The notes below the pieces were generated by a model. The model saw only the letters and a program-made list of their open reading frames with translations, ran no database searches and was not told the origin of the DNA. Shown piece by piece: positions 15,689 through 23,182 of a stretch of 53,053 bases of DNA. How positions within the stretch are numbered: position 1 is the first letter of the stretch; the number at the start of each line of letters is the position of its first letter. Position numbers and translations under genes: made by a program. Source of the DNA: Acidipila sp. GTDB lineage: Bacteria > Acidobacteriota > Terriglobia > Acidiferrales > UBA7541. The stretch spans positions 1-53,053 of the forward strand of contig JAAFGT010000055.1 in assembly GCA_010365215.1 (NCBI GenBank). Direction: 5' to 3'.

Positions 15689-16648
15689 CTACTTAAAGAA
15701 GAACTGGTCGAAGTTCGAACCATGGATCTGCGTGTGGCAGAGGGTGCAGGCCTGATACTTCTGCGCCTGGTTGTGGAAACTCGGAGTAACCGGTATGGGC
15801 TGGTCGACCGTGAACGAGTGGCATTCGAGGCACAGCAGATTTACCTGGCTGCGCTTCAGAAGTCGGGCGTTGGATGATCCGTGCGGGGTGTGGCAGGAGA
15901 CGCAACCTTCAACCTTCACCGCAGGATGCTCGTACACGAAGGGCCCGGCCTTTTCCTGGTGGCACTTGAAGCAGAGCATGTCTTGCGCGGCGGTGGCCCG
16001 CAACTGCCGCGCGAGGAACCCGCCGTGCGGATTATGGCAATCGCTGCACTTCACCAGGCCTTCGTTAACGCGATGGTGGAACGGCCGACTGAACTGCTGC
16101 TTGGTTTCCAGGTGGCAGCCGTAGCACAACTGCGGCTGGGCTGCCTTCATCAGATGCTGGCTCTCCTTGGCGTGGTGAGGGGAGTGACAGTCGATGCAGC
16201 TCACGCCGTTCAGGAGGTGAGCCGAGCGCGCGAAGTTGCTGTGTTCCTCGCCGTAAGTGTGGCAGGTGAGGCAGCGCTCGCTGATTTTTGCGGCTGAGGC
16301 ATCGTTGAACCTGAAGATCTTTGTCTTGTCCCCGCCGCCCTCCACGTGCGCCTGGCCCGGCCCGTGGCAGGCTTCGCAGCCCTGCTTTTCCGGACCCGCG
16401 TCGGTGCTGTAGGTAGTTTTCCAGTGAGGAGTCTTCTCCCAATTCTTGTACATGTCTTCGTGGCAGGTTTTACAAGTTTCCGAGCCCACGTATTTAGCGG
16501 TAGCGGCCGGCTGGCTTGGCGCCTCTTTTTGGCTCGCCGCCTCCTGAGGAGAGGCGTGCGCGGGAAGCCAATTTACGAGGAGCAGGCATAAGAAAAAGGC
16601 GAAAGTTGGAATCCCGACCGGTGTCCTAGAGAGTCGCAACAGCTTCAC
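15689..16648 (-). CDS. MtrA/DmsE-family decaheme cytochrome c
   Basis: The 319-residue protein, close to MtrA in length, has a signal peptide (FAFFLCLLLVNWLPAHA) and ten CXXCH motifs in order: CKTCH, CEACH, CLTCH, CIDCH, CYGCH, CSDCH, CFKCH, CVSCH, CLECH and CTLCH. The segments SHLLNGVSCIDCHSPHH-like and DMLCFKCH are typical of the DmsE/MtrA family. Such proteins sit inside an MtrB/PioB barrel and carry electrons between periplasm and cell surface. No surface cytochrome (MtrC/OmcA) or DMSO reductase genes are in the window, so electron acceptor or donor is unknown. It is the first gene of the operon, with a CRP-type site about 110 bp upstream. Confidence 0.9.
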   Translation of the reverse strand: MKLLRLSRTPVGIPTFAFFLCLLLVNWLPAHASPQEAASQKEAPSQPAATAKYVGSETCKTCHEDMYKNWEKTPHWKTTYSTDAGPEKQGCEACHGPGQAHVEGGGDKTKIFRFNDASAAKISERCLTCHTYGEEHSNFARSAHLLNGVSCIDCHSPHHAKESQHLMKAAQPQLCYGCHLETKQQFSRPFHHRVNEGLVKCSDCHNPHGGFLARQLRATAAQDMLCFKCHQEKAGPFVYEHPAVKVEGCVSCHTPHGSSNARLLKRSQVNLLCLECHSFTVDQPIPVTPSFHNQAQKYQACTLCHTQIHGSNFDQFFFK

Positions 16649-16731
16649 GATTCACCCCATGCCACTTTCGCGCGCGCCAAGGGAGTCTTTAATTCATCAT
16701 TTGTGCGATTGTGAACTCTGCCCGATAGCAA

Positions 16732-16737
16732 AGGATA
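16732..16737 (-). promoter_or_regulatory. -10 candidate TATCCT of the decaheme operon
   Basis: Reading leftward, TATCCT lies exactly 20 nt after the CRP-type site, the same spacing as at the cus promoter. Predicted transcript start near 16725, giving a leader of about 75 nt before ATG 16648. Confidence 0.45.
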
Positions 16738-16757
16738 GCGCGCACGTCACACGTCGA

Positions 16758-16773
16758 TGTGACGCAGCTCACT
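16758..16773 (-). promoter_or_regulatory. CRP-type site TGTGA-N6-TCACT (decaheme operon)
   Basis: TGTGA-CGCAGC-TCACT, centred 28.5 bp before the -10 candidate, about -41 from the predicted start. A further TCACA half-site at 16747-16751 faces it. Confidence 0.6.
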
Positions 16774-17076
16774 AGAAACTCTTGATTGGTGTTCGTCGAC
16801 AAGAAGATGAGCGTAATGCGTTTCACGATCTCGAAACTGTCCAATATTGGACGCTTTTGCAAATGGAGCAGAGCAACGACGCAGAATCTTTCTTACTGCG
16901 ACTCTTGCAGCAGTCGAACTGGGAGGGAGATTTCGGGCGAGTAACGGGCAACTCTGAAGCTATGGGCTGGGACGGCCTCCCGACTGCGGGCCAGGAGGCC
17001 GGTTGAAGGAAATGCGGCGCTACGAAGATCGCCAGGAGGAACGCCACAGTAGCTCACGACGCCGATTCCACCCCGC

Positions 17077-17102
17077 AAAAAAGCCGCTGATCGCTCAGCG
17101 GC
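17077..17102 (-). terminator. Rho-independent terminator of the NTF2-like gene
   Basis: On the minus strand GCCGCTGA, loop GCGA, TCAGCGGC, then TTTTTT: a perfect 8-bp stem with a U tract, 16 nt after the stop at 17119. Confidence 0.9.
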
Positions 17103-17118
17103 CCCAGCAAAACCAACC

Positions 17119-17610
17119 TCAATCGCCGATCTTCTGGCCCGCCTGCGAACTGTGCGACGCCGCTAGCTTCCACACGCCCTTCTCGTTGACCCAGGTGTCC
17201 GTCGTCAGGATCGTGCGCGCGCGATGCTCGCCCTTGATCATCAGGTCGTAGGATTCCTTGTATCTCGCGATCGCCGTGTTGTTGCCATAGACGGTTACCT
17301 TGATATCGCTGATATCCCGCTTGGTCGACTTGTTCTTTGCGGTATCGGCGGCATCCTTCTGCAACTCGGCGTTGGCCTCCCATGCTCCCCAGCTGGTGCC
17401 CATCGTGTAATCGTCGGTGTTGTGCGCCTTCATCCACGACCCGTTCTGCCCGGCCAAGTCCGCCTTCCTCGAATCCATCTCCAGCTTGGTGATGGTCGCT
17501 TCCACGCTCTTGGTATCCGCCTTCTTGGCCAGCGCAGCCGGAACCACCGTGGCCATCACCACTACCACGGACAATACACCTACGGACCACTTCCATCTTT
17601 TATTCAACAT
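17119..17610 (-). CDS. Secreted NTF2-like (SnoaL/DUF4440-type) protein
   Basis: The 163-residue protein has a signal peptide (VGVLSVVVVMATVVPAALA). The rest follows the cone-shaped NTF2-like fold: an N-terminal helix (VEATITKLEMDSRKADL), the motif NTDDYTMGTSWG, then strands IKVTVYGNNTAIARYKESYDL and RARTILTTDTWVNEKGVWKLAASH, where the closing W-x-L-x-SH is typical of SnoaL/DUF4440 proteins. Members serve as small enzymes or ligand binders; the substrate cannot be told. It is a single gene with its own terminator, divergent from the GntR/ABC operon at 17888. Confidence 0.75.
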   Translation of the reverse strand: MLNKRWKWSVGVLSVVVVMATVVPAALAKKADTKSVEATITKLEMDSRKADLAGQNGSWMKAHNTDDYTMGTSWGAWEANAELQKDAADTAKNKSTKRDISDIKVTVYGNNTAIARYKESYDLMIKGEHRARTILTTDTWVNEKGVWKLAASHSSQAGQKIGD

Positions 17611-17744
17611 ATCCTCTCCTCCTTTACGCTTTTACTAAATGTGCGGTGCTTCAGCCAGCGGACTTTAGTCCAATTGCCCAAAAAGGGCAACTTGCCAGGC
17701 GCTAATTCGCGCTGCTCAAACCCCCAAGGCGGATAAGAAAGCGC

Positions 17745-17780
17745 TTGACACCTGAATTAGTGTTGTAGTTAACTATAACA
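17745..17780 (+). promoter_or_regulatory. Promoter with palindromic operator for the GntR-ABC operon
   Basis: TTGACA (17745-17750) is followed by a 20-bp near-perfect palindrome TGTTGTAGTTAACTATAACA (17761-17780, one mismatch pair) that covers the expected -10 position. This layout fits autoregulation by the YtrA-type GntR repressor encoded at 18496-18879. Confidence 0.6.
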
Positions 17781-17887
17781 GTATAGGGCGAGGGAGCTGG
17801 TTACTACGGATTCGACCGAAAGTGAGTGACCAGCGAATAACCCGCCCGGAGATCAGGAAGAAATAAACTTTCTTAAGGAGAATGAAA

Positions 17888-18457
17888 ATGAAACCCCTCC
17901 GTTTTGTGCTGTCCTTTTTTCTGATGTCGCTCTCCACCGTGGCTTTCGCGCAGTCCGACGCGCAAAAGTCCGTCGACAAACCCGCACCGTCCGAGGCGCA
18001 AAAATCTTTCGACACCATGAAGACGTTCGCGGGTGAGTGGGAAGGCCCCGTGACAGTCCCCGAAGTGCCCGAGATGAATGGCGGCAAGCCCATGCACCTC
18101 TCGCTTCGCGTGACTTCCAGAGGGACCGCGGTCGTGCACGAATTTCAGGAAGCCAACACGCCGTTGGATCCGGCCAAGTACGACCATCCGGTCACCATGC
18201 TTTATGTGGATGGCGACCAGCTCAACCTGATCCACTACTGTGACGCGGGCAATCGGCCGCATATGACCGGCAAGATGTCACCCGACGGCAAGACCGTGGA
18301 GTTCGGATTGGTGGAGATCTCCGGGAGCACGGAACATGGCCATATGCATCACGCCGTGTTCACTTACATCGACGCCAACCATCACACCGAAGACTGGACG
18401 TACATGATGGGAGACAAGCTCATCCACGCGCACTTCGACCTGACGCGCACAAAGTAA
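17888..18457 (+). CDS. Secreted protein of unknown function (DUF1579-like)
   Basis: The 189-residue protein has a signal peptide (FVLSFFLMSLSTVAFAQ). I start it at ATG 17888 because AAGGAG ends 7 nt upstream; the ATG at 17882 is only 1 nt from it. The mature part contains MKTFAGEWEGPV, RGTAVVHEFQE, HPVTMLYVDGDQL and LIHYCDAGNRPHM, a lipocalin-like beta pattern resembling DUF1579 proteins, plus a His-rich C-terminal half (TEHGHMHHAVFTYI, NHHTEDW). It is the first gene behind the palindromic operator and precedes the GntR regulator by 38 bp, so it is probably controlled with the ABC exporter. The histidines might bind metal; this is speculative. Confidence 0.65.
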   Translation: MKPLRFVLSFFLMSLSTVAFAQSDAQKSVDKPAPSEAQKSFDTMKTFAGEWEGPVTVPEVPEMNGGKPMHLSLRVTSRGTAVVHEFQEANTPLDPAKYDHPVTMLYVDGDQLNLIHYCDAGNRPHMTGKMSPDGKTVEFGLVEISGSTEHGHMHHAVFTYIDANHHTEDWTYMMGDKLIHAHFDLTRTK

Positions 18458-18495
18458 CGGACAGCAACATTCGCAAAGGCAATCTGGAAAACCTG

Positions 18496-18879
18496 ATGGA
18501 CCGTGAGTGGAACGACAGTCAGCCGATTTACCGCCAGCTGCGGGACCGCGTCGTGGCCATGATCCTCGACGGGGTACTCAAAGAAGGCGATCCGCTGCCA
18601 TCGGTGCGCAATGTTGCCGCCGAATTTCGGGTCAATCCGCTCACCGTCCTGAAAGGCTATCAGCAGCTGGTGGACGATGGGCTTGTCGAGAGCAGGCGTG
18701 GCCTCGGCATGTTCATCAATCAAGGCGCGCGCAATCTGCTGCTGCAAGGCGAGCGTCAGAAATTCCTCGGCGAAGAATGGCCCAGGATTCACGCAACCAT
18801 TCAGCGGCTGGGCCTCACGCCGGAAGAGCTGCTCGACGGTACCGCAAAACGCCGGTCGAAGCCGAAAGTCGAAGAGTAG
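18496..18879 (+). CDS. YtrA-subfamily GntR transcriptional regulator
   Basis: The 127-residue protein has an N-terminal GntR winged helix: QPIYRQLRDRVVAMILDG, EGDPLPSVRNVAAEFRVNP-TVLKGYQQL, DDGLVESRRGLGMFI. The short C-terminal part (about 45 residues, two helices) defines the YtrA subfamily, usually repressors of adjacent ABC transporters that bind palindromic operators. The gene starts 38 bp after the secreted protein gene, and the ABC ATPase begins 13 bp after its stop. The palindrome at 17761-17780 is the likely target. The inducer cannot be deduced. Confidence 0.9.
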   Translation: MDREWNDSQPIYRQLRDRVVAMILDGVLKEGDPLPSVRNVAAEFRVNPLTVLKGYQQLVDDGLVESRRGLGMFINQGARNLLLQGERQKFLGEEWPRIHATIQRLGLTPEELLDGTAKRRSKPKVEE

Positions 18880-18892
18880 GAGCACCCAAGCT

Positions 18893-19768
18893 ATGGCATG
18901 CATCGAAGCACGCGGTCTCCGTAAGGCGTTCGGCACAACGATCGCGGTGGACGGCATCAATTTGAGAGTCGAAGAGGGCCGCATCCTCGGACTCATCGGC
19001 CCCAACGGCGCAGGCAAGACCACCGCGCTCAACGCAATTCTCGGACTCACCCCCTATCAGGGAGAGCTGAAGGTGCTCGGACGCGACCCCTGGACCGAGC
19101 GCGATCAGCTGATGCGCGATGCCTGCTTCATTTCGGACGTCGCCGTGCTGCCGCGCTGGCTGCGGGTTTCGCAGGCGCTGGACTACCTCGCCGGCGTGCA
19201 TCCTCGATTCGATCGTGCCAAGGCGGAAGGCTTTCTTGCGAAGACCACCATCAGGCGTTCCAGCAAGGTCAGGGAATTGTCGAAGGGCATGGTGGCGCAG
19301 CTGCACCTCGCTCTGGTCATGGCCATTGACGCGAAATTGCTGGTGCTGGACGAGCCCACGCTGGGCCTGGACATTCTGTATCGCAAGCAGTTCTACGATT
19401 CGCTGCTGAACGACTACTTCGATCGCAGCCGCACCATCGTGGTGACCACACATCAAGTGGAAGAGGTTCAGGACGTCCTCACCGATGTCATGTTCATCAA
19501 CCGTGGCCGCATCGTATTCGATTGCAGCATGGAAGAATTCGAGTCGCGCTATCTGGAAGTGATGGTGAATCCCGAGCAGGTCGCCGCGGCACGGGCGCTG
19601 AAGCCGATTCACGAACGCCAGGTGTTTGGGCGCACCATCCTGCTGTTCGATGGTGTCGAGCGCCAGCAACTCGCCGCGCTCGGCGACGTGCGCACGCCCA
19701 GCATCGCCGACTTGTTTGTTGCCATGCTCGGCAATCAAAGCGGCGCGGCCCACGGAGCATCTAGATGA
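18893..19768 (+). CDS. ABC transporter ATP-binding protein
   Basis: The 291-residue protein starts at ATG 18893 (GGAG 10 nt upstream). Walker A is GPNGAGKT, the Q-loop region follows, the signature is a degenerate LSKGM in place of LSGGQ, Walker B is LLVLDEP, and the switch His lies in TTHQ. The degenerate signature is common in YtrB-like ATPases associated with YtrA regulators. It energises the permease encoded next; the ATGA at 19765-19768 gives a 4-bp overlap with the permease start, implying coupled translation. The C-terminal approximately 80 residues form the extension seen in this subfamily. Export of an antibiotic or lipid-like molecule is inferred. Confidence 0.9.
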   Translation: MACIEARGLRKAFGTTIAVDGINLRVEEGRILGLIGPNGAGKTTALNAILGLTPYQGELKVLGRDPWTERDQLMRDACFISDVAVLPRWLRVSQALDYLAGVHPRFDRAKAEGFLAKTTIRRSSKVRELSKGMVAQLHLALVMAIDAKLLVLDEPTLGLDILYRKQFYDSLLNDYFDRSRTIVVTTHQVEEVQDVLTDVMFINRGRIVFDCSMEEFESRYLEVMVNPEQVAAARALKPIHERQVFGRTILLFDGVERQQLAALGDVRTPSIADLFVAMLGNQSGAAHGASR

Positions 19769-20697
19769 ATACGCCATCGAACGTCATGCCCGGGTCTCCC
19801 CAGCAATCGCAAGTAATTCCACCCGCGGTCATCACCGCGACCGGGCGCCTGTACTGGGCGGTGCGACGCGAGCTTTGGGAGTACCGTTCGATCTATCTCG
19901 CGCCGCTGGCCGTCGCCGCCGTTTTTCTGTTCGGCTTCCTGATCCGCTTGATTTACCTGCCTGCCGAGATGCGTGCCGCGTTCAGGGTCAACCCGGTGCA
20001 GCACCAAGACTTGATCTATCAGCCCTACACCCTCGCGGCGGCTCTGATCATGGGCACGGCTTTTATCGTCGGGATTTTCTACACTCTCGACGCGTTGTAC
20101 GGCGAGCGCCGCGATCGCAGCATCCTCTTCTGGAAGTCGCTGCCGGTTTCCGACCTCACCACCGTGCTTTCAAAGTTCACTGTTCCCCTCATCATTCTGC
20201 CGCTGCTCAGCTTCGCCATCGCCGTTGTCACCCAGTTCGTCATGCTGCTGCTCAGCAGCGCGGTCCTGCTGGGCAGCGGCCTGAGTGTCGGGACGCTTTG
20301 GGCACGGATGTCGTTCTTCCACATGTCACTGATCCTCCTCTACCACATTCTGACCGTTCATGGCCTCTGGTACGCGCCCATCTACGGCTGGTTGCTGCTG
20401 GTTTCAGCTTGGGCGCCGCGCGCGCCATTTATGTGGGCGTTCTTGCCTCCGTTCGTGATCTGGGGAGTCGAGAAGATTGCGTTCCAGACTTCGTATTTCC
20501 TCGCCATGCTGCAGTACCGCTTGACCGGGCCAGCGCCTTCCACCCCCGCAGCGCAGGGCGGAAACATGATGGAAATGCTGTCAGCGCTGACTCCGGCGCA
20601 ATTTTTCAGCACGCCGGGTCTATGGGGAGGGCTGGCAGTCGCCGCGATATTCCTGGCCGCAGCGGTGCGGCTACGGCGGTACCGCGAACCAATCTGA
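19765..20697 (+). CDS. ABC transporter permease
   Basis: The 310-residue protein has a short cytosolic N-terminus and six hydrophobic segments (IYLAPLAVAAVFLFGFLI, ALIMGTAFIVGIFYTL, FTVPLIILPLLSFAIAVV, FFHMSLILLYHIL, WAFLPPFVIWGV and a final LAVAAIFLAAAVRLRRY). The loop YGERRDRSILFWKSLPVSD is characteristic of ABC-2 type permeases in acidobacterial and firmicute YtrC/D-like systems. It overlaps the ATPase gene by 4 bp. Together with the GntR regulator it forms a simple exporter operon likely induced by its substrate. Confidence 0.85.
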   Translation: MNTPSNVMPGSPQQSQVIPPAVITATGRLYWAVRRELWEYRSIYLAPLAVAAVFLFGFLIRLIYLPAEMRAAFRVNPVQHQDLIYQPYTLAAALIMGTAFIVGIFYTLDALYGERRDRSILFWKSLPVSDLTTVLSKFTVPLIILPLLSFAIAVVTQFVMLLLSSAVLLGSGLSVGTLWARMSFFHMSLILLYHILTVHGLWYAPIYGWLLLVSAWAPRAPFMWAFLPPFVIWGVEKIAFQTSYFLAMLQYRLTGPAPSTPAAQGGNMMEMLSALTPAQFFSTPGLWGGLAVAAIFLAAAVRLRRYREPI

Positions 20698-20757
20698 TGC
20701 GCTGCTCGCTTCATTCAGTCCCTGGTGTAGGGAAAAACGAATAGGAGCACAACTGAA

Positions 20758-21474
20758 ATGGTGGAACGGATTACAGAAACGTCGCCGCGTCTCAAGGCCA
20801 GGATTGCGGGTGTGTTGTATCTCCTGGCCATGCTGACGGGAATATTCGCCCAGGGTTTCGTGAGCGGCAGCCTGGTGGTAGACGGCGACGCAGCGGCTAC
20901 AGCGAGGAACATACTGGCACACCGGGGCTTCTTTCAGTTGGGTTTCGCAGTCTACCTAATCGAAATGGCGTGCCAGATCGCTCTGACAGCTCTCTTTTAT
21001 GACTTGCTTAAGCCGGCGGGCCGGAGCGTCTCTTTGGTTGCCGCGTACTTAGGCCTCACCGGTTGCATAATCAAGACTGTTAGCCGCCTCTTTTTTATCG
21101 CCCCCTTGTTTATCTTGGGCGGCGCGCACTACTTGAGTGTGTTCAGCACGGAACAGTTGCAGGCGCTGGCGCTCCTCTTTCTCCGGGTGAATGACCATGG
21201 GGCCGCGATCGCCCTGGTATTTTTCGGATTCTATGCACCCCTGACGGGCTACCTCATTGTCAGGTCTACCTTTCTGCCGCGGATCCTGGGCGTGTTTTCG
21301 ATGGTTGCCGGTGTAGGCTGGCTGACCTTCCTGTATCAGCCGCTCGGATACCGTCTGTTCCCCTACATTGCCATCCCCGGCCTCCTAGGGGCAGTGTCGC
21401 TAATGCTGTGGCTCCTTCTGTTCGGCGTGAACGAACAACGATGGAAGGAGCAGGCCAGCGCAGCAGGGGAATAG
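20758..21474 (+). CDS. DUF4386-type membrane protein
   Basis: This 238-residue integral membrane protein begins with the family-typical RLKARIAGVLYLLAMLTGIFAQ, followed by a small extracytoplasmic loop and six or so hydrophobic segments (FFQLGFAVYLIEMACQIALTALFYDLLKP, LVAAYLGLTGCII, AIALVFFGFYAPLTGYLIV, LPRILGVFSMVAGVGWL). The pattern matches DUF4386 proteins, whose function is not established. An AGGAG lies upstream of the ATG. Its 3' end carries the 14-bp sequence that recurs near the ends of the next two genes. No operon partner is obvious. Confidence 0.8.
   Translation: MVERITETSPRLKARIAGVLYLLAMLTGIFAQGFVSGSLVVDGDAAATARNILAHRGFFQLGFAVYLIEMACQIALTALFYDLLKPAGRSVSLVAAYLGLTGCIIKTVSRLFFIAPLFILGGAHYLSVFSTEQLQALALLFLRVNDHGAAIALVFFGFYAPLTGYLIVRSTFLPRILGVFSMVAGVGWLTFLYQPLGYRLFPYIAIPGLLGAVSLMLWLLLFGVNEQRWKEQASAAGE
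21447..21460 (+). repeat. 14-bp repeat GGAGCAGGCCAGCG, copy 1
   Basis: Near the 3' end of the DUF4386 gene, encoding part of EQAS in its C-terminus. Identical copies at 22564 and 23066. Confidence 0.5.
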
Positions 21475-21550
21475 TTTATCTGCGCACGCAGGACACAGGT
21501 GAAATGGACCTTCAGTAGATTGGATTGGGCTTCAACCCTGCAAGGGACTT

Positions 21551-22609
21551 ATGAAAGCTATTGTCTATCACAACTATGGTTCACCAGACGTTCTGAGATG
21601 TGAGGAGATTGACGCGCCGGCCCCCCTGGACAATGAAGTCTTGATAAAAGTTCGGGCAGCTTCCGTCAATCCACTGGACTGGAAGTTAATGAAAGGCGGA
21701 CCGCTCCCACTTCGCATACTGCTCCGGCTACTTCAACCAAAGATCAAACGGCCCGGCGTTGATGTGGCCGGCCGGGTTGAAGCGGTTGGCAGGAATATAA
21801 CGCAGTTCAAAGCGGGCGACGAAGTGTTCGGCGCGTGCCGTGGGGCGTTTGCCGAGTATGCCTGTATTCCCATATCGGCGTCGGTACGGAAACCGGCGTT
21901 GGTCATGAAACCGACCAACGTGACGTTTGAGCAAGCAGCTTCTGCACCGGTGGCGGCGTTCACTGCATTGCAGGGTCTTCGCGACAAGGGACGGATTCAG
22001 CCGGGACAGGCGGTCCTGATTAACGGTGCGGCAGGAGGCGTGGGTACGTTCGCTGTGCAGATCGCCAAGTCGTTTGGCGCGGATGTGACCGGCGTATGCA
22101 GCACCCGGAATGTGGAGATTGTCCGATCCATCGGCGCGGATCAAGTCATTGATTACACCCAGGAAAATTTTACCAGGAGTGGGCGACGTTACGACCTCCT
22201 TCTCGACTGCGTCGGGAACCATTCGTTGTCGGCATGCCGGCGCGTCTTAACCCCCAAGGGAATACTCGTCATGGTCGGAGCCCCAAGCAACGCTGGCTTG
22301 ACCAGTATTCTGGCTAGGTTGATCGGAGCGCTTGTGGTGTCACGGTTTGTGAGCCAGAAACTGGTCTCGTTCATGGCGAAAATCGACAAAGGGGACCTGA
22401 CCATCGTGCGTGATCTCATGGCCTCTGGAAAAGTGACACCGGTGATTGACAGGCGCTACAGGTTGAGTGAGGTTCCCGATGCTTGTCGGTATCTGGAAGA
22501 AGGGCACGCTAGAGGGAAAGTAGTAATCACGTTGGAAGAAAATGGCCCGCTGGGCGGTTCCCCGGAGCAGGCCAGCGCGGCACTGTCAACCGGTCTTGTG
22601 CCTCACTGA
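21551..22609 (+). CDS. MDR-family NAD(P)-dependent oxidoreductase (quinone-oxidoreductase-like)
   Basis: The 352-residue protein begins MKAIVYHNYGSPDVLRCEE, typical for zinc-free medium-chain dehydrogenases. It shows AASVNPLDWKLMKGG, the GroES-like region ending in GDEVFGACRGAFAEY, AAFTALQGL, and a Rossmann motif GAAGGVGTFAVQIAK near residues 157-171. The Zn-ligand Cys cluster of alcohol dehydrogenases is absent. Such enzymes reduce quinones or activated double bonds with NADPH; the substrate is unknown. It precedes a membrane protein gene and the aldehyde-oxygenase pair on the same strand, but the link may be accidental. The C-terminal tail (EQASAALSTGLVPH) includes the 14-bp repeat. Confidence 0.85.
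   Translation: MKAIVYHNYGSPDVLRCEEIDAPAPLDNEVLIKVRAASVNPLDWKLMKGGPLPLRILLRLLQPKIKRPGVDVAGRVEAVGRNITQFKAGDEVFGACRGAFAEYACIPISASVRKPALVMKPTNVTFEQAASAPVAAFTALQGLRDKGRIQPGQAVLINGAAGGVGTFAVQIAKSFGADVTGVCSTRNVEIVRSIGADQVIDYTQENFTRSGRRYDLLLDCVGNHSLSACRRVLTPKGILVMVGAPSNAGLTSILARLIGALVVSRFVSQKLVSFMAKIDKGDLTIVRDLMASGKVTPVIDRRYRLSEVPDACRYLEEGHARGKVVITLEENGPLGGSPEQASAALSTGLVPH
22564..22577 (+). repeat. 14-bp repeat GGAGCAGGCCAGCG, copy 2
   Basis: Near the 3' end of the MDR oxidoreductase gene, again encoding EQAS. Confidence 0.5.
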
Positions 22610-22639
22610 GGGCCACACAAATCTAATGGAGAATATTCG

Positions 22640-23041
22640 ATGAAGCACAACAGCATTTTAACCATCGCCTCCCTGCTCTCGATCCTCTTGATGACGCTTC
22701 ACCTGACGAGCGATACCGTCCACGCCAGGTTCGGGACGGACGAGGCAGGGGGCTCAACCCTGGTTCTGGTGCCCATCCTGGTCGTCTGGTTATACGGAAC
22801 GTTGCTGCTCGCCGAACGGCGGTCGGGCTACCTCATCATGCTCGTCGGATCGCTCTTTGCGGCGGGCATGCCCGTCATCCACGCGATGGGAGCGGGAGGC
22901 GTTTTTCGCGGCCAGATCGCCAAGTCCAGCCCAGCCTTCCTGTTCGTCTGGACGCTTCACGCGCTCGGCGTGACTGGATTGTTCTCCCTCATCCTCTCGG
23001 CTCGCGGACTGTGGAGCCCGCAATGGGGCCAGTCCCGGTAG
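22640..23041 (+). CDS. Four-TM membrane protein of unknown function
   Basis: The 133-residue product has four hydrophobic segments: SILTIASLLSILLMTLHL, LVLVPILVVWLYGTLLL, YLIMLVGSLFAAGMPVIHAM and FLFVWTLHALGVTGLFSLILS. A histidine lies in or near three of them (LHLTSD, VIHAMG, TLHALG), which could be functional. GGAG lies 8 nt before the ATG. It follows the MDR gene by 30 bp and precedes the oxygenase gene by 141 bp. Not recognised as a named family. Confidence 0.65.
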   Translation: MKHNSILTIASLLSILLMTLHLTSDTVHARFGTDEAGGSTLVLVPILVVWLYGTLLLAERRSGYLIMLVGSLFAAGMPVIHAMGAGGVFRGQIAKSSPAFLFVWTLHALGVTGLFSLILSARGLWSPQWGQSR

Positions 23042-23065
23042 TCCGGCAAAAAGAGAACGTTGCAA

Positions 23066-23079
23066 GGAGCAGGCCAGCG
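23066..23079 (+). repeat. 14-bp repeat GGAGCAGGCCAGCG, copy 3
   Basis: In the intergenic space 25 bp after the stop of the four-TM gene. Here it is non-coding, yet still identical to the two coding copies. Confidence 0.5.
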
Positions 23080-23182
23080 TCCATGAAAGCCGGTGCACAA
23101 GCAATCTTTATTCAGCGCTTCGCGTAATAGAAAACGCGTGGAAACACAGCGGTAAAGTTTAATTATCTGTTCAGGAGAAAAC

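Larger units (their letters stand above)
16649..17118. other. Intergenic: promoter region of the decaheme operon and terminator of the next gene
   Basis: Contains the CRP-type site at 16758-16773, a -10 candidate at 16732-16737 and the terminator at 17077-17102. Between about 16780 and 17070 short frames exist on both strands but lack a credible ribosome site or protein-like composition. Confidence 0.5.

Noticed and set aside
16782-17047. Short frames on both strands in the decaheme promoter region
   Set aside because: No ribosome site, mixed composition, mutually overlapping, and one runs through the promoter elements.
17674-17690. TTGCCC-A5-GGGCAA hairpin as a terminator
   Set aside because: Short stem, no T tract, lies between divergent genes where no transcript should end.
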